64,000 nt of DNA from Fodinibacter sp963834965 (GTDB taxonomy: Bacteria; Actinomycetota; Actinomycetes; Actinomycetales; Dermatophilaceae): assembly GCA_963834965.1 (NCBI GenBank), contig CAWIEI010000034.1, forward strand, positions 62,001-126,000. Reading direction: 5' to 3'. Both the position numbers and the translations under genes were made by a program. The notes beneath the pieces were generated by a model, which did no database searches, was not told the DNA's origin, and saw only the letters and a program-made list of their open reading frames with translations. Shown here one piece after another: positions 18,096-25,732 of this stretch (its first letter is position 1; each line of letters opens with the position of its first letter).

Positions 18096-19084
18096 GCGCC
18101 GCGGCCATCGAGGCGGTCGACCTCGTCAAGCGCTTCGACGACTTCACGGCGGTCGACGGCGTCAGCTTCTCGGTGCCGTCCGGCACCGTCTTCTCGATGC
18201 TCGGCCCCAACGGCGCGGGCAAGACCACCACGGTGCGCATGATGACCACGCTGAGCATCCCCACCAGCGGCACCGCCCGGGTCGCGGGGTTCGACGTCGT
18301 CGCCGATCCGGATGCCGTGCGCCACCGGATGGGCCTCACGGCGCAGTCCGCCACGGTCGACGAGCTGCTCACGGGCCGCGAGAACCTCCGGCTGATCGGT
18401 GACCTCTACGGCCTCGAACGGCGGCTGGTGAAGCAGTCGATCGAGGAGCTGCTCGAGCGGTTCTCGCTGTCCGAGGCCGGCAACAAGGTGGTCAAGGACT
18501 ACTCCGGCGGCATGCGGCGCCGGCTCGACCTGGCGGCGAGCCTGATCGCCACACCCCCGGTGCTGTTCCTCGACGAGCCGACCACCGGCCTCGACCCGCG
18601 CAGCCGGGTCGAGCTGTGGGGCGTGCTGCGCGACCTCGTGCGCGACGGCACCACGTTGTTCCTCACCACCCAGTACCTCGACGAGGCCGACCAGCTCGCC
18701 GACAACATCGTGGTCGTCGACCACGGCCGGATCATCGCCCAGGGCACCCCGCTCGAGCTCAAGGACCAGTCCGGCGCGGCCAGCCTGGTCATCACGGTGA
18801 GCCGGCCCGGTGAGGTCGACCGGGCGGCCGAGCTGGTGCGCTCCGAGGTCGGCGAGCTGCACGTCGACCGCGACGCCCGGCGCATCACCGCACCCGCCGA
18901 GGGGGTGGGTGCGCTCACCCGCATCGCCGCCCGGCTCGACGAGGCCGGCATCGACCTCGACGACATCGGCCTGCAACGGCCCAGCCTCGACGACGTCTTC
19001 CTCAACCTCACCGGTCACAAGGCCGAGGTCGAGGTCGAGCCGGAGTCGTCCCACGACGAGCAGAAGACGGAGGCGGTCCGATGA
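18092..19084 (+). CDS. DrrA-type ABC exporter ATP-binding protein
   Basis: ATPase subunit of a DrrAB-like (daunorubicin-resistance family) exporter. Walker A is GPNGAGKTT at residues 38-46, the signature is YSGGMRRRLDLA, and Walker B is LFLDEPTTGLD. The C-terminal domain after residue ~225 matches the DrrA C-terminal region that pairs with DrrB. It overlaps both neighbours by four bases. The exported compound is unknown; the family handles hydrophobic drugs, lipids and antibiotics. Confidence 0.92.
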   Translation: MSAAAIEAVDLVKRFDDFTAVDGVSFSVPSGTVFSMLGPNGAGKTTTVRMMTTLSIPTSGTARVAGFDVVADPDAVRHRMGLTAQSATVDELLTGRENLRLIGDLYGLERRLVKQSIEELLERFSLSEAGNKVVKDYSGGMRRRLDLAASLIATPPVLFLDEPTTGLDPRSRVELWGVLRDLVRDGTTLFLTTQYLDEADQLADNIVVVDHGRIIAQGTPLELKDQSGAASLVITVSRPGEVDRAAELVRSEVGELHVDRDARRITAPAEGVGALTRIAARLDEAGIDLDDIGLQRPSLDDVFLNLTGHKAEVEVEPESSHDEQKTEAVR

Positions 19085-19926
19085 CCTCCACCACGGTCAC
19101 GCACTTCCAGGCGACCCACCCCGACGAGCGCGGCGCCGCCGGCACCCGGCAGATCGGGGCCCTGATCCGGCGCAACCTCACCCACATCAAGCGCCAGCCC
19201 GAGATGCTCACCGACGTCACCATCCAGCCGGTGATGTTCGTGCTGCTCTTCGCGTTCGTGTTCGGCGGGTCGATCAACATCCCCGGCGTCGACTACAAGG
19301 AGTGGCTGCTGCCGGGCATCATGGCGCAGACCATGGCGTTCAGCTCGTTCGTCGTGGCCATCGGGCTCAACAACGACCTCGGAAAGGGCATCGTCGACCG
19401 GTTCCGCTCCCTGCCGATCGGCCGCGGGGCGGTCGTCGTGGCGCGCAGCGTCTCCAGCCTCATCCACTCCAGCCTCGGCATCGTCGTCATGTCCGTCACC
19501 GGGCTGTTCATCGGGTGGAACATCAACACCGGCCCGGCCCGGGGCCTGCTCGGCTACGGCCTGCTCGTGCTGTTCGGGTTCATGATGATCTGGATCGGCA
19601 TCCTGGTGGGGTCGTCGCTGCGCTCGGTCGAGGCCGTGCAGGGCGTGATGTTCGTCACGATCTTCCCGATCACCTTCCTCAGCAACGCGTTCGCGCGGCC
19701 CGAGGGCATGCCGCCGGTGCTGCGCTGGCTCGCGGAGTGGAACCCGATCAGCGCGCTGGTGCAGGCGCTGCGCGAGCTGTGGGGCAACGAGGGCTTCCCG
19801 GTGCCACCCGACGCCGCGCTGCCGCTGCAGTATCCGGTCACCGCCACCCTGATCTGGACCATCGGGCTGTCCGCCATCCTGGCGCCGCTGGCCATCCGGG
19901 CCTACGTGCGCCGCACCACCGACTGA
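19081..19926 (+). CDS. DrrB-type ABC-2 permease
   Basis: Membrane subunit (281 aa) of the exporter. It carries about six hydrophobic helices and the ABC-2 family features: LIRRNLTHIKRQPEML at the N-terminus, MFVLLFAFVFGGSI, and the conserved LSNAFARPEGMPPVLRW loop followed by WNPISALVQALREL. The ATG overlaps the ATPase stop (ATGA). Together the two subunits should form a homodimeric-permease, homodimeric-ATPase complex. Confidence 0.92.
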   Translation: MTSTTVTHFQATHPDERGAAGTRQIGALIRRNLTHIKRQPEMLTDVTIQPVMFVLLFAFVFGGSINIPGVDYKEWLLPGIMAQTMAFSSFVVAIGLNNDLGKGIVDRFRSLPIGRGAVVVARSVSSLIHSSLGIVVMSVTGLFIGWNINTGPARGLLGYGLLVLFGFMMIWIGILVGSSLRSVEAVQGVMFVTIFPITFLSNAFARPEGMPPVLRWLAEWNPISALVQALRELWGNEGFPVPPDAALPLQYPVTATLIWTIGLSAILAPLAIRAYVRRTTD

Positions 19927-19948
19927 GGTCCGGCACCGCGGGCGCGCC

Positions 19949-19954
19949 TAGGGT
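19949..19954 (+). promoter_or_regulatory. -10 box of the NifX-like gene
   Basis: TAGGGT ends 6 bases before ATG 19961. Confidence 0.5.
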
Positions 19955-19960
19955 GGAGCC

Positions 19961-20308
19961 ATGATCGTCGCCGTCACCACCGCACCCGACGGCACCGTGG
20001 GCGGCGGCCTCGGCCGGGCGCAGACGGTGGCCGTCGCCGACGTCCGCGACGGCCACGTCGCATCCTGGACCGAGCTCGCGGTCGGCTGGGGCGACCTGCA
20101 CGGCACCGGGCCCGAGGGCACCCACCACGCACGCATCGTGCGCTTCATGCGCGAGCACGCCGTCGAGTCGGTCGTGACGAGCGGCCTGGGCGAGGGCATG
20201 CGCACCACCATGGGCAAGCTCGGGGTGGTCGTGCGCACCGACCTGCGCGGCGATGCCCACGAGGCCGCCGTCCTGGCTGCGACGACCACGCCCATGCGGA
20301 TGCCGTAA
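19961..20308 (+). CDS. NifX/NifB-like cofactor-binding fold protein
   Basis: A 115-residue protein of the dinitrogenase Fe-Mo cofactor biosynthesis fold (NifX/MTH1175 type): ribonuclease-H-like beta strands with IVRFMREHAVESVVTSGLGEGM, where such proteins have a glycine-rich loop. No nitrogenase genes are present, and non-diazotrophs commonly carry such proteins with unknown roles. Independent of the ABC operon by its own -10 box. Assignment rests on overall pattern. Confidence 0.7.
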   Translation: MIVAVTTAPDGTVGGGLGRAQTVAVADVRDGHVASWTELAVGWGDLHGTGPEGTHHARIVRFMREHAVESVVTSGLGEGMRTTMGKLGVVVRTDLRGDAHEAAVLAATTTPMRMP

Positions 20309-20333
20309 CCACGCCCCGTGGTTGCATGGGCGC

Positions 20334-21173
20334 ATGGCTGCCGTGCGCTTCGTCGACGTGTTCTCCGAGTCCACCTGCCGGGGCAACGCGCTCGCCGTCT
20401 TCCATGACGCCGACGACCTCACCGACGAGCAGATGGCGGTCATCGCCCGCTGGACCAACCTGTCCGAGACGACCTTCCTGTGCGCGCCGACCGACCCCGG
20501 GGCCGACTACCGGGTGCGCATCTTCACCACCGGTGGTGAGCTTCCCTTCGCCGGCCACCCCACCCTCGGCAGCGCGCACGCCTGGCTCGAGGCGGGGGGC
20601 GAGCCGGCATCCGAGGGCGTGGTCGTGCAGCAGTGCGCCTCGGGGCTGGTGCAGGTGCGGCGGGGCGAGCGGCTCCGCTTTGCCGCGCCGCCGCTGACCC
20701 GCACCGGCCCGGTGGACCAGGCGCAGGCGGCACGGGTCGTCACGGCCCTGGGCCTGGACCCGGCAGACGTGCTCGAGACCGCCTGGGTCGACAACGGGCC
20801 GGGCTGGATCGGCGTGCTGGTGAGCACCCCGGATGCCGTGCTCGCGGCCGTGCCGGACCCCAGCCTGTGTGCCGGGCTCAAGGCCGGCTTCGTCGCGGTC
20901 TACCCGCCCGGGGCCCGGGGCGACGGGGTGGCTGCCGAGGTGCGGGCGGTGTACTCCGACGACCGCGACTTCGCGGAGGACCCCGTCACGGGGAGCCTCA
21001 ACGCCGGCCTGGCCCAGTGGCTGGTGCCGGCCGGGCACCTGCCCGAGCACTACGTGGCCGCGCAGGGCACCGTGCTCGGCCGGGAGGGCCGCGTGCACGT
21101 CGACGTCGTCGACGGCACGGTATGGGTCGGCGGCGCCACCCGCACCGTCATCACCGGCGAGTGCCCCACCTGA
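20334..21173 (+). CDS. PhzF family isomerase
   Basis: Diaminopimelate-epimerase-fold enzyme of the PhzF family, 279 residues. The catalytic glutamate is E45 in TNLSETTF, exactly where PhzF has it, and the family motifs FTTGGELPFAGHPTLGSAHA and EDPVTGSLNAGLA are intact. Most members isomerise unknown small hydroxy-acids; no phenazine pathway is present here. ATG 20334 is chosen because homology begins at once (AVRFVDVFSES). Palindromic repeat locus B and a strong hairpin follow. Confidence 0.9.
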   Translation: MAAVRFVDVFSESTCRGNALAVFHDADDLTDEQMAVIARWTNLSETTFLCAPTDPGADYRVRIFTTGGELPFAGHPTLGSAHAWLEAGGEPASEGVVVQQCASGLVQVRRGERLRFAAPPLTRTGPVDQAQAARVVTALGLDPADVLETAWVDNGPGWIGVLVSTPDAVLAAVPDPSLCAGLKAGFVAVYPPGARGDGVAAEVRAVYSDDRDFAEDPVTGSLNAGLAQWLVPAGHLPEHYVAAQGTVLGREGRVHVDVVDGTVWVGGATRTVITGECPT

Positions 21174-21176
21174 CGC

Positions 21177-21313
21177 GTCCCCAGATCGACCAATAGGTCA
21201 CGCGGGGGACAGATAGCCCACCGGATGCCGTCCCTGCTGTGACCAATTGGTGATGGGGGACACCGGCCGACCGGATGCCGTCCCTGCTGTGACCAATTGG
21301 TCGATGTGGGGAC
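21177..21313. repeat. palindromic repeat locus B: three copies between convergent genes
   Basis: Copy 1: arms GTCCCC 21177-21182 and GGGGAC 21205-21210, exactly symmetrical about GACCAATAGGTC 21188-21199. Copy 2: GTCCC 21230-21234, GACCAATTGGTG 21241-21252, GGGAC 21257-21261. Copy 3: GTCCC 21280-21284, GACCAATTGGTC 21291-21302, GGGAC 21309-21313, again exactly symmetrical. Copies 2 and 3 are a tandem duplication with a 50-base period starting at CCGGATGCCGTCCC. The locus lies between convergent phzF-like and greA genes. Confidence 0.93.
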
Positions 21314-21315
21314 GG

Positions 21316-21349
21316 CGACGGGCCGGGTCCGTGTGGACCCGGCCCGTCG
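21316..21349. terminator. 15-bp perfect hairpin, bidirectional terminator
   Basis: Left arm 21316-21330 and right arm 21335-21349 pair perfectly around a GTGT loop. It lies between the convergent phzF-like and greA stops, directly after repeat locus B. Confidence 0.8.
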
Positions 21350-21384
21350 GCATCCGCCCCTGACGGGCGGGTGGTGCGGCTCGC

Positions 21385-21873
21385 TCAGCCGTCGTAGGGC
21401 TTGGTGGCGAGCACCTTGACCTCGATGTGCTTGCCGTTGGGGGCCGCGTAGGTGACGGTGTCGCCCACCTTGGCGCCGTTGACGGCCGCACCGATCGGTG
21501 ACTTCTCGGAGAACACGTGCATCGAGTCGTCGGTGATCTCGCGCGAGCCGAGCAGGAAGGTCTCCTCGTCGCCGAACATGTCGACGGTGACGACCATGCC
21601 GGGCTCGACGACGCCGTCGTCGGCCGGGGTCTCACCGATGACGGCGGTCTCGAGCAGCTGGGTGAGCTGGCGGATGCGGGCCTCCATCTTGCCCTGCTCC
21701 TCCTTGGCGGCGTGGTAGCCGCCGTTCTCCTTGAGGTCCCCCTCCTCGCGGGCAGCCTCGATCTTCTTGGCGATCTCGGTGCGGCCCGGCCCGGAGAGCT
21801 CGTCGAGCTCGGCCTGGAGGCGGTCGAACGCCCCCTGGGTCAGGAAGCTCGCCTGGTTGGCGGTCTCGGTCAC
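21385..21873 (-). CDS. greA: transcription elongation factor GreA
   Basis: Stimulates RNA polymerase to cleave backtracked transcripts. 162 residues with an N-terminal coiled coil whose tip carries the acidic pair (EEGDLKENGGYHAAKEEQG) and a C-terminal FKBP-like domain (VGDTVTYAAPNGKHIEVKVL). GTG 21873 is chosen because AGGAG lies 8 bases upstream; a GTG three codons earlier is too close to that site. Nearby mca and DUF4307 genes are its usual actinobacterial neighbours. Confidence 0.95.
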   Translation of the reverse strand: MTETANQASFLTQGAFDRLQAELDELSGPGRTEIAKKIEAAREEGDLKENGGYHAAKEEQGKMEARIRQLTQLLETAVIGETPADDGVVEPGMVVTVDMFGDEETFLLGSREITDDSMHVFSEKSPIGAAVNGAKVGDTVTYAAPNGKHIEVKVLATKPYDG

Positions 21874-22073
21874 GTCACTCACTCCTGGATCGTGGGCGGC
21901 GCCTGCCCGCACGGGGCGGCACCTCGGTGCTACGGCAACGGGCCCGGGTTCCGATGGATGCCGTTCGGCACGCGTGTCGGACCCAGACCCGAGGTGATGA
22001 AGGGCCCAGCCTACCAAGCCGGGCCCGGATCACCACCATGGCGAGCCCCGCGGGCGCCCTGCCGGGCCGGGTG

Positions 22074-22451
22074 TCAGGGGGTGTCGAGCACCCGGGTGCA
22101 CGAGTCGACGACACCGGTCACCGCCCGCACGCTGGTGCGCAGCGACACCACCCGGTGCACCGAGGTGGGCCCCTGCGCGGGCACGTCGTCGTCGACCGTT
22201 CCGACCCGGTTGCGCCCGGCATCCAGCGCCGTGATCCGGCAGACGACCGCGATGCCGGCCGGCCGGTGCAGGTCGTACTCCACGACGATCGAGGTGTCGG
22301 ACTCGACCCGGTACGCCGTCACCTCCGGGCGCACGCTGCCGACGGTGGTGACGATGCCCCACCACACGATGACGCCGACGGCGGCGAGGCAGCCGAGGAT
22401 GCCGACCACCCACCAGCGGGTGGTGCCGGGAACGGGGCGGGGCAACGGCAT
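22074..22451 (-). CDS. DUF4307 family membrane protein
   Basis: A 125-residue protein with one N-terminal transmembrane helix (WWVVGILGCLAAVGVIVWW) and an extracytoplasmic beta-rich domain. It matches the DUF4307 family found almost only in actinobacteria, typically between greA and mca as here. GAGGAC precedes ATG 22451. Function is unknown; the synteny suggests a link to envelope or thiol homeostasis, which is inference. Confidence 0.88.
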   Translation of the reverse strand: MPLPRPVPGTTRWWVVGILGCLAAVGVIVWWGIVTTVGSVRPEVTAYRVESDTSIVVEYDLHRPAGIAVVCRITALDAGRNRVGTVDDDVPAQGPTSVHRVVSLRTSVRAVTGVVDSCTRVLDTP

Positions 22452-22564
22452 ACGGGTCCTCGGTCTGGGCTGGTGTGCGGTGGTCGCGGGGACGGCACCG
22501 GATGAGAGGATGGACGGCGTCCATTCTCGGGTACGCCCCGGGAGCGCTGCAGGGAAGGGTCTCC

Positions 22565-23503
22565 ATGTCCGACCGGCTCCGGCTCATGTGCGTTCACGCG
22601 CACCCGGACGACGAGTCCAGCAAGGGCGCCGCGACGATGGCGCGCTACGTCGACGAGGGCCACGAGGTGCTGGTGGTGTCGTGCACCGGGGGCGAACGCG
22701 GCGACGTGCTGAACCCGAGGCTGAAGAACGACGTGCACATCCTGCGCGACCTCGCCCAGGTGCGCCGCGACGAGATGGCCGCGGCGCAGGCCGTCCTCCG
22801 CGTGCAGCACACCTGGCTCGGCTTCGTCGACTCCGGCCTGCCCGAGGGTGACCCGCTGCCTCCGCTGCCCGAGGGCTGCTTCGCGCTCGAGCCGCTGTCG
22901 GTCACCTCCGAGGCCCTGGTGCGCGAGATCCGCCGCTTCCGCCCGCACGTCGTCACCACCTACGACGAGAACGGCGGCTACCCGCACCCCGACCACATCA
23001 TGTGCCATGACGTGTCGATGGCGGCCGTGGTCGCGGCCGGCGACCCGGCGGCGTTCCCGCACGCCGGGCCGGCCTGGCAGCCGCTGAAGGTCTACTACAA
23101 CCAGACCTTCAGCCGGGCGCGCATCGAGGCGTTCCACGAGGCGCTCACCGCGCTGGGCGAGGAGAGCCCGTATGCCGAGTGGCTCGAGAACTGGTCGCGC
23201 CCCGACCGCGCCGTGACGACCCGGGTCGAGTGCGCGGCCTGGTTCGAGCGCCGGGATGCCGCGCTGCTCGCGCACGCCACCCAGGTCGACCCCGAGGGCA
23301 CCTGGTTCCGGGTCACCCGGGAGGTGCAGGCCCGGGTCTGGCCGACCGAGGACTACGAGGCGGCCCTGTCCTTCATCCCGATCGCCGAGGGCGAGGACGA
23401 CCTCTTCGCCGGCATCCCCACCGACGTCGCTGAGGCCGACGCCCTCGCAACCTCGGGTGACCTCCAGGTCGCCCTCGACACCCGCACGGAGCGTGAGGCA
23501 TGA
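22565..23503 (+). CDS. mca: mycothiol S-conjugate amidase
   Basis: Zinc amidase that cleaves mycothiol S-conjugates, releasing a mercapturic acid for export and GlcN-Ins for mycothiol resynthesis. The zinc site begins with HAHPDDES at residues 11-18, and GGYPHPDH supplies the later histidine ligand. 312 residues. ATG 22565 follows GGAAGGG. It is closely related to MshB, but the GGERGDVLNPRL region and position beside DUF4307 fit Mca. Its presence shows that mycothiol is the organism's low-molecular-weight thiol. Confidence 0.93.
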   Translation: MSDRLRLMCVHAHPDDESSKGAATMARYVDEGHEVLVVSCTGGERGDVLNPRLKNDVHILRDLAQVRRDEMAAAQAVLRVQHTWLGFVDSGLPEGDPLPPLPEGCFALEPLSVTSEALVREIRRFRPHVVTTYDENGGYPHPDHIMCHDVSMAAVVAAGDPAAFPHAGPAWQPLKVYYNQTFSRARIEAFHEALTALGEESPYAEWLENWSRPDRAVTTRVECAAWFERRDAALLAHATQVDPEGTWFRVTREVQARVWPTEDYEAALSFIPIAEGEDDLFAGIPTDVAEADALATSGDLQVALDTRTEREA

Positions 23504-23832
23504 ACCAGGCACCCACCGCCGACGGCGGGCCGGGCTTCGTAGCCTTCCTCGCCTTCTTCCTCCTGGCCATCGCCCTGTGGTTCCTGATGCGCAACATGAA
23601 CTCCCGGATGCGGCGGATGTCCTACCGCCAGCAGGCGGCCCACCGGGGCAAGGACGAACCCCAGGCGGGTCCCGGCGAGCTCGGCACACCGGACGACGGA
23701 CCCTCGACGGCTCCGAACGGCGGCGACGACCCGGCATCCGCGCCGGTCGACGAGGCGAGTGGCCCCGACGACGGGATGCCGGGTGGGGATGTCGACGACA
23801 CCGGCGACAGGGGCCCGACCACGGGCCAGTGA
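23500..23832 (+). CDS. small single-helix membrane protein coupled to mca
   Basis: A 110-residue protein with one transmembrane helix (FVAFLAFFLLAIALWFLM), a short basic region (MNSRMRRMSYRQQ) and an acidic, Pro/Gly-rich tail that looks disordered. The ATG overlaps the mca stop (ATGA), so the two are translationally coupled. Such small helices after mca recur in actinobacteria, with no known function. A role in membrane tethering or conjugate export would be speculation. Confidence 0.8.
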   Translation: MNQAPTADGGPGFVAFLAFFLLAIALWFLMRNMNSRMRRMSYRQQAAHRGKDEPQAGPGELGTPDDGPSTAPNGGDDPASAPVDEASGPDDGMPGGDVDDTGDRGPTTGQ

Positions 23833-23868
23833 CACCAGCTGGACCCACGCGCCGCGGTCCGCCGGAGC

Positions 23869-24588
23869 TCAGACGACCGCGGGGCCCGTCAGTGCGATCG
23901 AGGCGGCGACGAAGTGCGCCGTGAAGGCCAGGATGGTCAGGGCGTGGAAGACCTCGTGGAACCCGAACCAGCGTGGTGAGATGTCCGGCCGCTTGGTGCC
24001 GTAGACGATCGCCCCGAGGCTGTAGAGCGCCCCGCCGATGACGACCCAGGTCATCACGGCCGGCCCGGCGTGCTGCAGCAGCGGGCCGAAGTAGAAGACG
24101 GCCACCCAGCCGAGCATGAGGTAGGCGGGCACGTAGAGCCAGCGCGGCGCACCGGCCCAGAAGACCCGGAAGAGCACGCCGAGGAAGGCGCCGCTCCACA
24201 CGATGATGAGCATCCGCTTGGCCTGCGGCGAGGGCAGCAGCAGCGCGAACGGTGTGTAGGTGCCGGCGATGATCAGGAAGATGTTGGAGTGGTCGAACCT
24301 GCGCAGGAACCCCCCGACGCGTGGCGACCAGGTGCCCCGGTGGTAGACCGCCGAGGTGCCGAACAACAGCACGGCGGTGCCGGCGAAGACCGCCGCCGAG
24401 ACCTTCTCCGTCGTGGTCCCGGCGAGCACGATGAGGATGATGCCGGCCACCAGTGCCACGGGGGCCATGCCGGCGTGCAGCCAGCCGCGCAGCTTGGGCT
24501 TGACGTTGTCGATCGCCGTCTCGACGCGCTGCTCGAGGGCCTCGCGGCGGCTCGGCTCGGCGACGGGCGTCGGCTCGGTCTGCGTCAT
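23869..24588 (-). CDS. trhA: hemolysin III / PAQR family membrane protein TrhA
   Basis: A 239-residue seven-helix protein of the PAQR/hemolysin III family, linked to membrane-fluidity control. The metal-site motifs are present: SAVYHRG (Ser-His), RRFDHSNIF (Asp), and HEVFHALTILAFTAHF (His cluster). The N-terminus is a cytoplasmic acidic tail. A -10 box TACCGT (24595-24600, minus strand) ends 6 bases before the ATG and overlaps an inverted repeat at 24599-24620, suggesting repressor control. Confidence 0.92.
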   Translation of the reverse strand: MTQTEPTPVAEPSRREALEQRVETAIDNVKPKLRGWLHAGMAPVALVAGIILIVLAGTTTEKVSAAVFAGTAVLLFGTSAVYHRGTWSPRVGGFLRRFDHSNIFLIIAGTYTPFALLLPSPQAKRMLIIVWSGAFLGVLFRVFWAGAPRWLYVPAYLMLGWVAVFYFGPLLQHAGPAVMTWVVIGGALYSLGAIVYGTKRPDISPRWFGFHEVFHALTILAFTAHFVAASIALTGPAVV

Positions 24589-24594
24589 TCGCCA

Positions 24595-24600
24595 ACGGTA
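24595..24600 (-). promoter_or_regulatory. -10 box of trhA
   Basis: TACCGT on the minus strand ends 6 bases before ATG 24588. Confidence 0.5.
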
Positions 24601-24620
24601 ACCTACCCGAGCGTAAGTTA
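24599..24620. promoter_or_regulatory. operator-like inverted repeat upstream of trhA
   Basis: TAACCTAC (24599-24606) and GTAAGTTA (24613-24620) are 8-base inverted arms with one mismatch and a 6-base spacer. The site touches the trhA -10. TetR-family membrane-lipid regulators use sites of this shape, but no regulator is adjacent. Confidence 0.5.
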
Positions 24621-24779
24621 GGGTGCCGGCACGGTGTGACCCCTGCCGAGGGTGACCTTGGGCAGGCTCGCAACGGCCGGTCCGGCCTGCGGCTGCACCC
24701 GGGCGCGCGGGAGTAGCGTGGGGCGCGCCGTCCGCGACCCGCGGTGCGGCGATCCGGACATCGGCGGGAGGCCAGGCGA

Positions 24780-25541
24780 ATGGGGCTCAGCGACGTCCTG
24801 TATGCCGCCTATGCCCGCCGCCTCACCCGGCAGCTCGACCCGTCATCGGTGCCGCGCCACGTCGGCGTGATGCTCGACGGCAACCGCCGCTGGGCCAAGG
24901 CCCGCGGGGCCGGGGCCAGCGAGGGACACCAGGCCGGTGCCGACAACATCGCGAACCTGCTGTCGTGGTGCGACGAGGCGGGCGTCGAGGTGGTCACCCT
25001 GTGGCTGCTCTCCACCGACAACCTCAACCGCCCCGAGAAGGAGCTGCGACCCCTGCTCGGCATCATCGAGAAGGCCGTCGACACCCTGGCGGCGACCCAC
25101 CGCTGGCGCATCCACCCGGTGGGGGCGCTCGACCTCCTCCCGGCCGCCACGGCAGCCCGGCTCAAGGCCGCCGAGGACGCCACCCGCGACGTCGACGGGA
25201 TGCTCGTCAACGTGGCCGTCGGGTACGGCGGGCGCCGCGAGATCGCCGATGCCGTGCGCTCGCTGCTCCAGGAGCAGGCCAGCCAGGGCACCAGCCTCGA
25301 AGAGCTCGCCGAGGTGATCGACGTCGAGCACATCGCCGAGCACCTGTACACCAAGGGCCAGCCCGACCCCGACCTCGTCATCCGCACCTCCGGGGAGCAG
25401 CGGCTCGGTGGCTTCCTGCTGTGGCAGAGCGCCCACAGCGAGTTCTACTTCTGCGAGGCCTACTGGCCCGACTTCCGCAAGGTCGACTTCCTGCGCGCGC
25501 TGCGCGCCTTCGGCGAGCGCAACCGCCGCTTCGGCGCCTGA
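24780..25541 (+). CDS. uppS: isoprenyl transferase (cis-prenyl diphosphate synthase)
   Basis: Cis-prenyltransferase adding isopentenyl units to allylic diphosphates for polyprenyl-phosphate, the lipid carrier of wall synthesis. The substrate Asp is D33 in MLDGNRRWA; later motifs are VAVGYGGRREIADA, LVIRTSGEQRLGGFLLWQ and SEFYFCEAYWPDF. 253 residues. Actinobacteria often have two such enzymes; TLWLLSTDNLNRP resembles the short-chain Z,E-farnesyl type (Rv1086-like), so it may make the precursor rather than the long chain. GGGAGG precedes ATG 24780, and a TAGCGT -10 candidate lies at 24714-24719. Confidence 0.9.
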   Translation: MGLSDVLYAAYARRLTRQLDPSSVPRHVGVMLDGNRRWAKARGAGASEGHQAGADNIANLLSWCDEAGVEVVTLWLLSTDNLNRPEKELRPLLGIIEKAVDTLAATHRWRIHPVGALDLLPAATAARLKAAEDATRDVDGMLVNVAVGYGGRREIADAVRSLLQEQASQGTSLEELAEVIDVEHIAEHLYTKGQPDPDLVIRTSGEQRLGGFLLWQSAHSEFYFCEAYWPDFRKVDFLRALRAFGERNRRFGA

Positions 25542-25552
25542 CCCGGCCCCAC

Positions 25553-25579
25553 GGCATCCGGGCCGACGAGGCCGATGCC
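25553..25579 (+). terminator. weak hairpin after uppS
   Basis: GGCATC (25553-25558) pairs with GATGCC (25574-25579), with an inner GGCC/GGCC and a bulge. It starts 12 bases after the uppS stop. Confidence 0.4.
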
Positions 25580-25732
25580 GCCATGCGCCACATCGGTCAC
25601 ATCCACCCCACCTTTCCCAGGGGTAACGAGCCTGCGGCGGAAACGCTCGACACGCGCGGCGGAGCATGCGTGAAAGCGCTTGAACATCGTCGTAGCGTCG
25701 AGACCACCGCATTCCTCACCCCAGGAGCGACC

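Noticed and set aside
19961..20308. Nitrogen-fixation locus
   Set aside because: A lone NifX-fold protein in a window without any nitrogenase gene.
20334..21173. Phenazine biosynthesis
   Set aside because: Only a PhzF-family isomerase is present; no other phz genes, and the family is mostly of other function.
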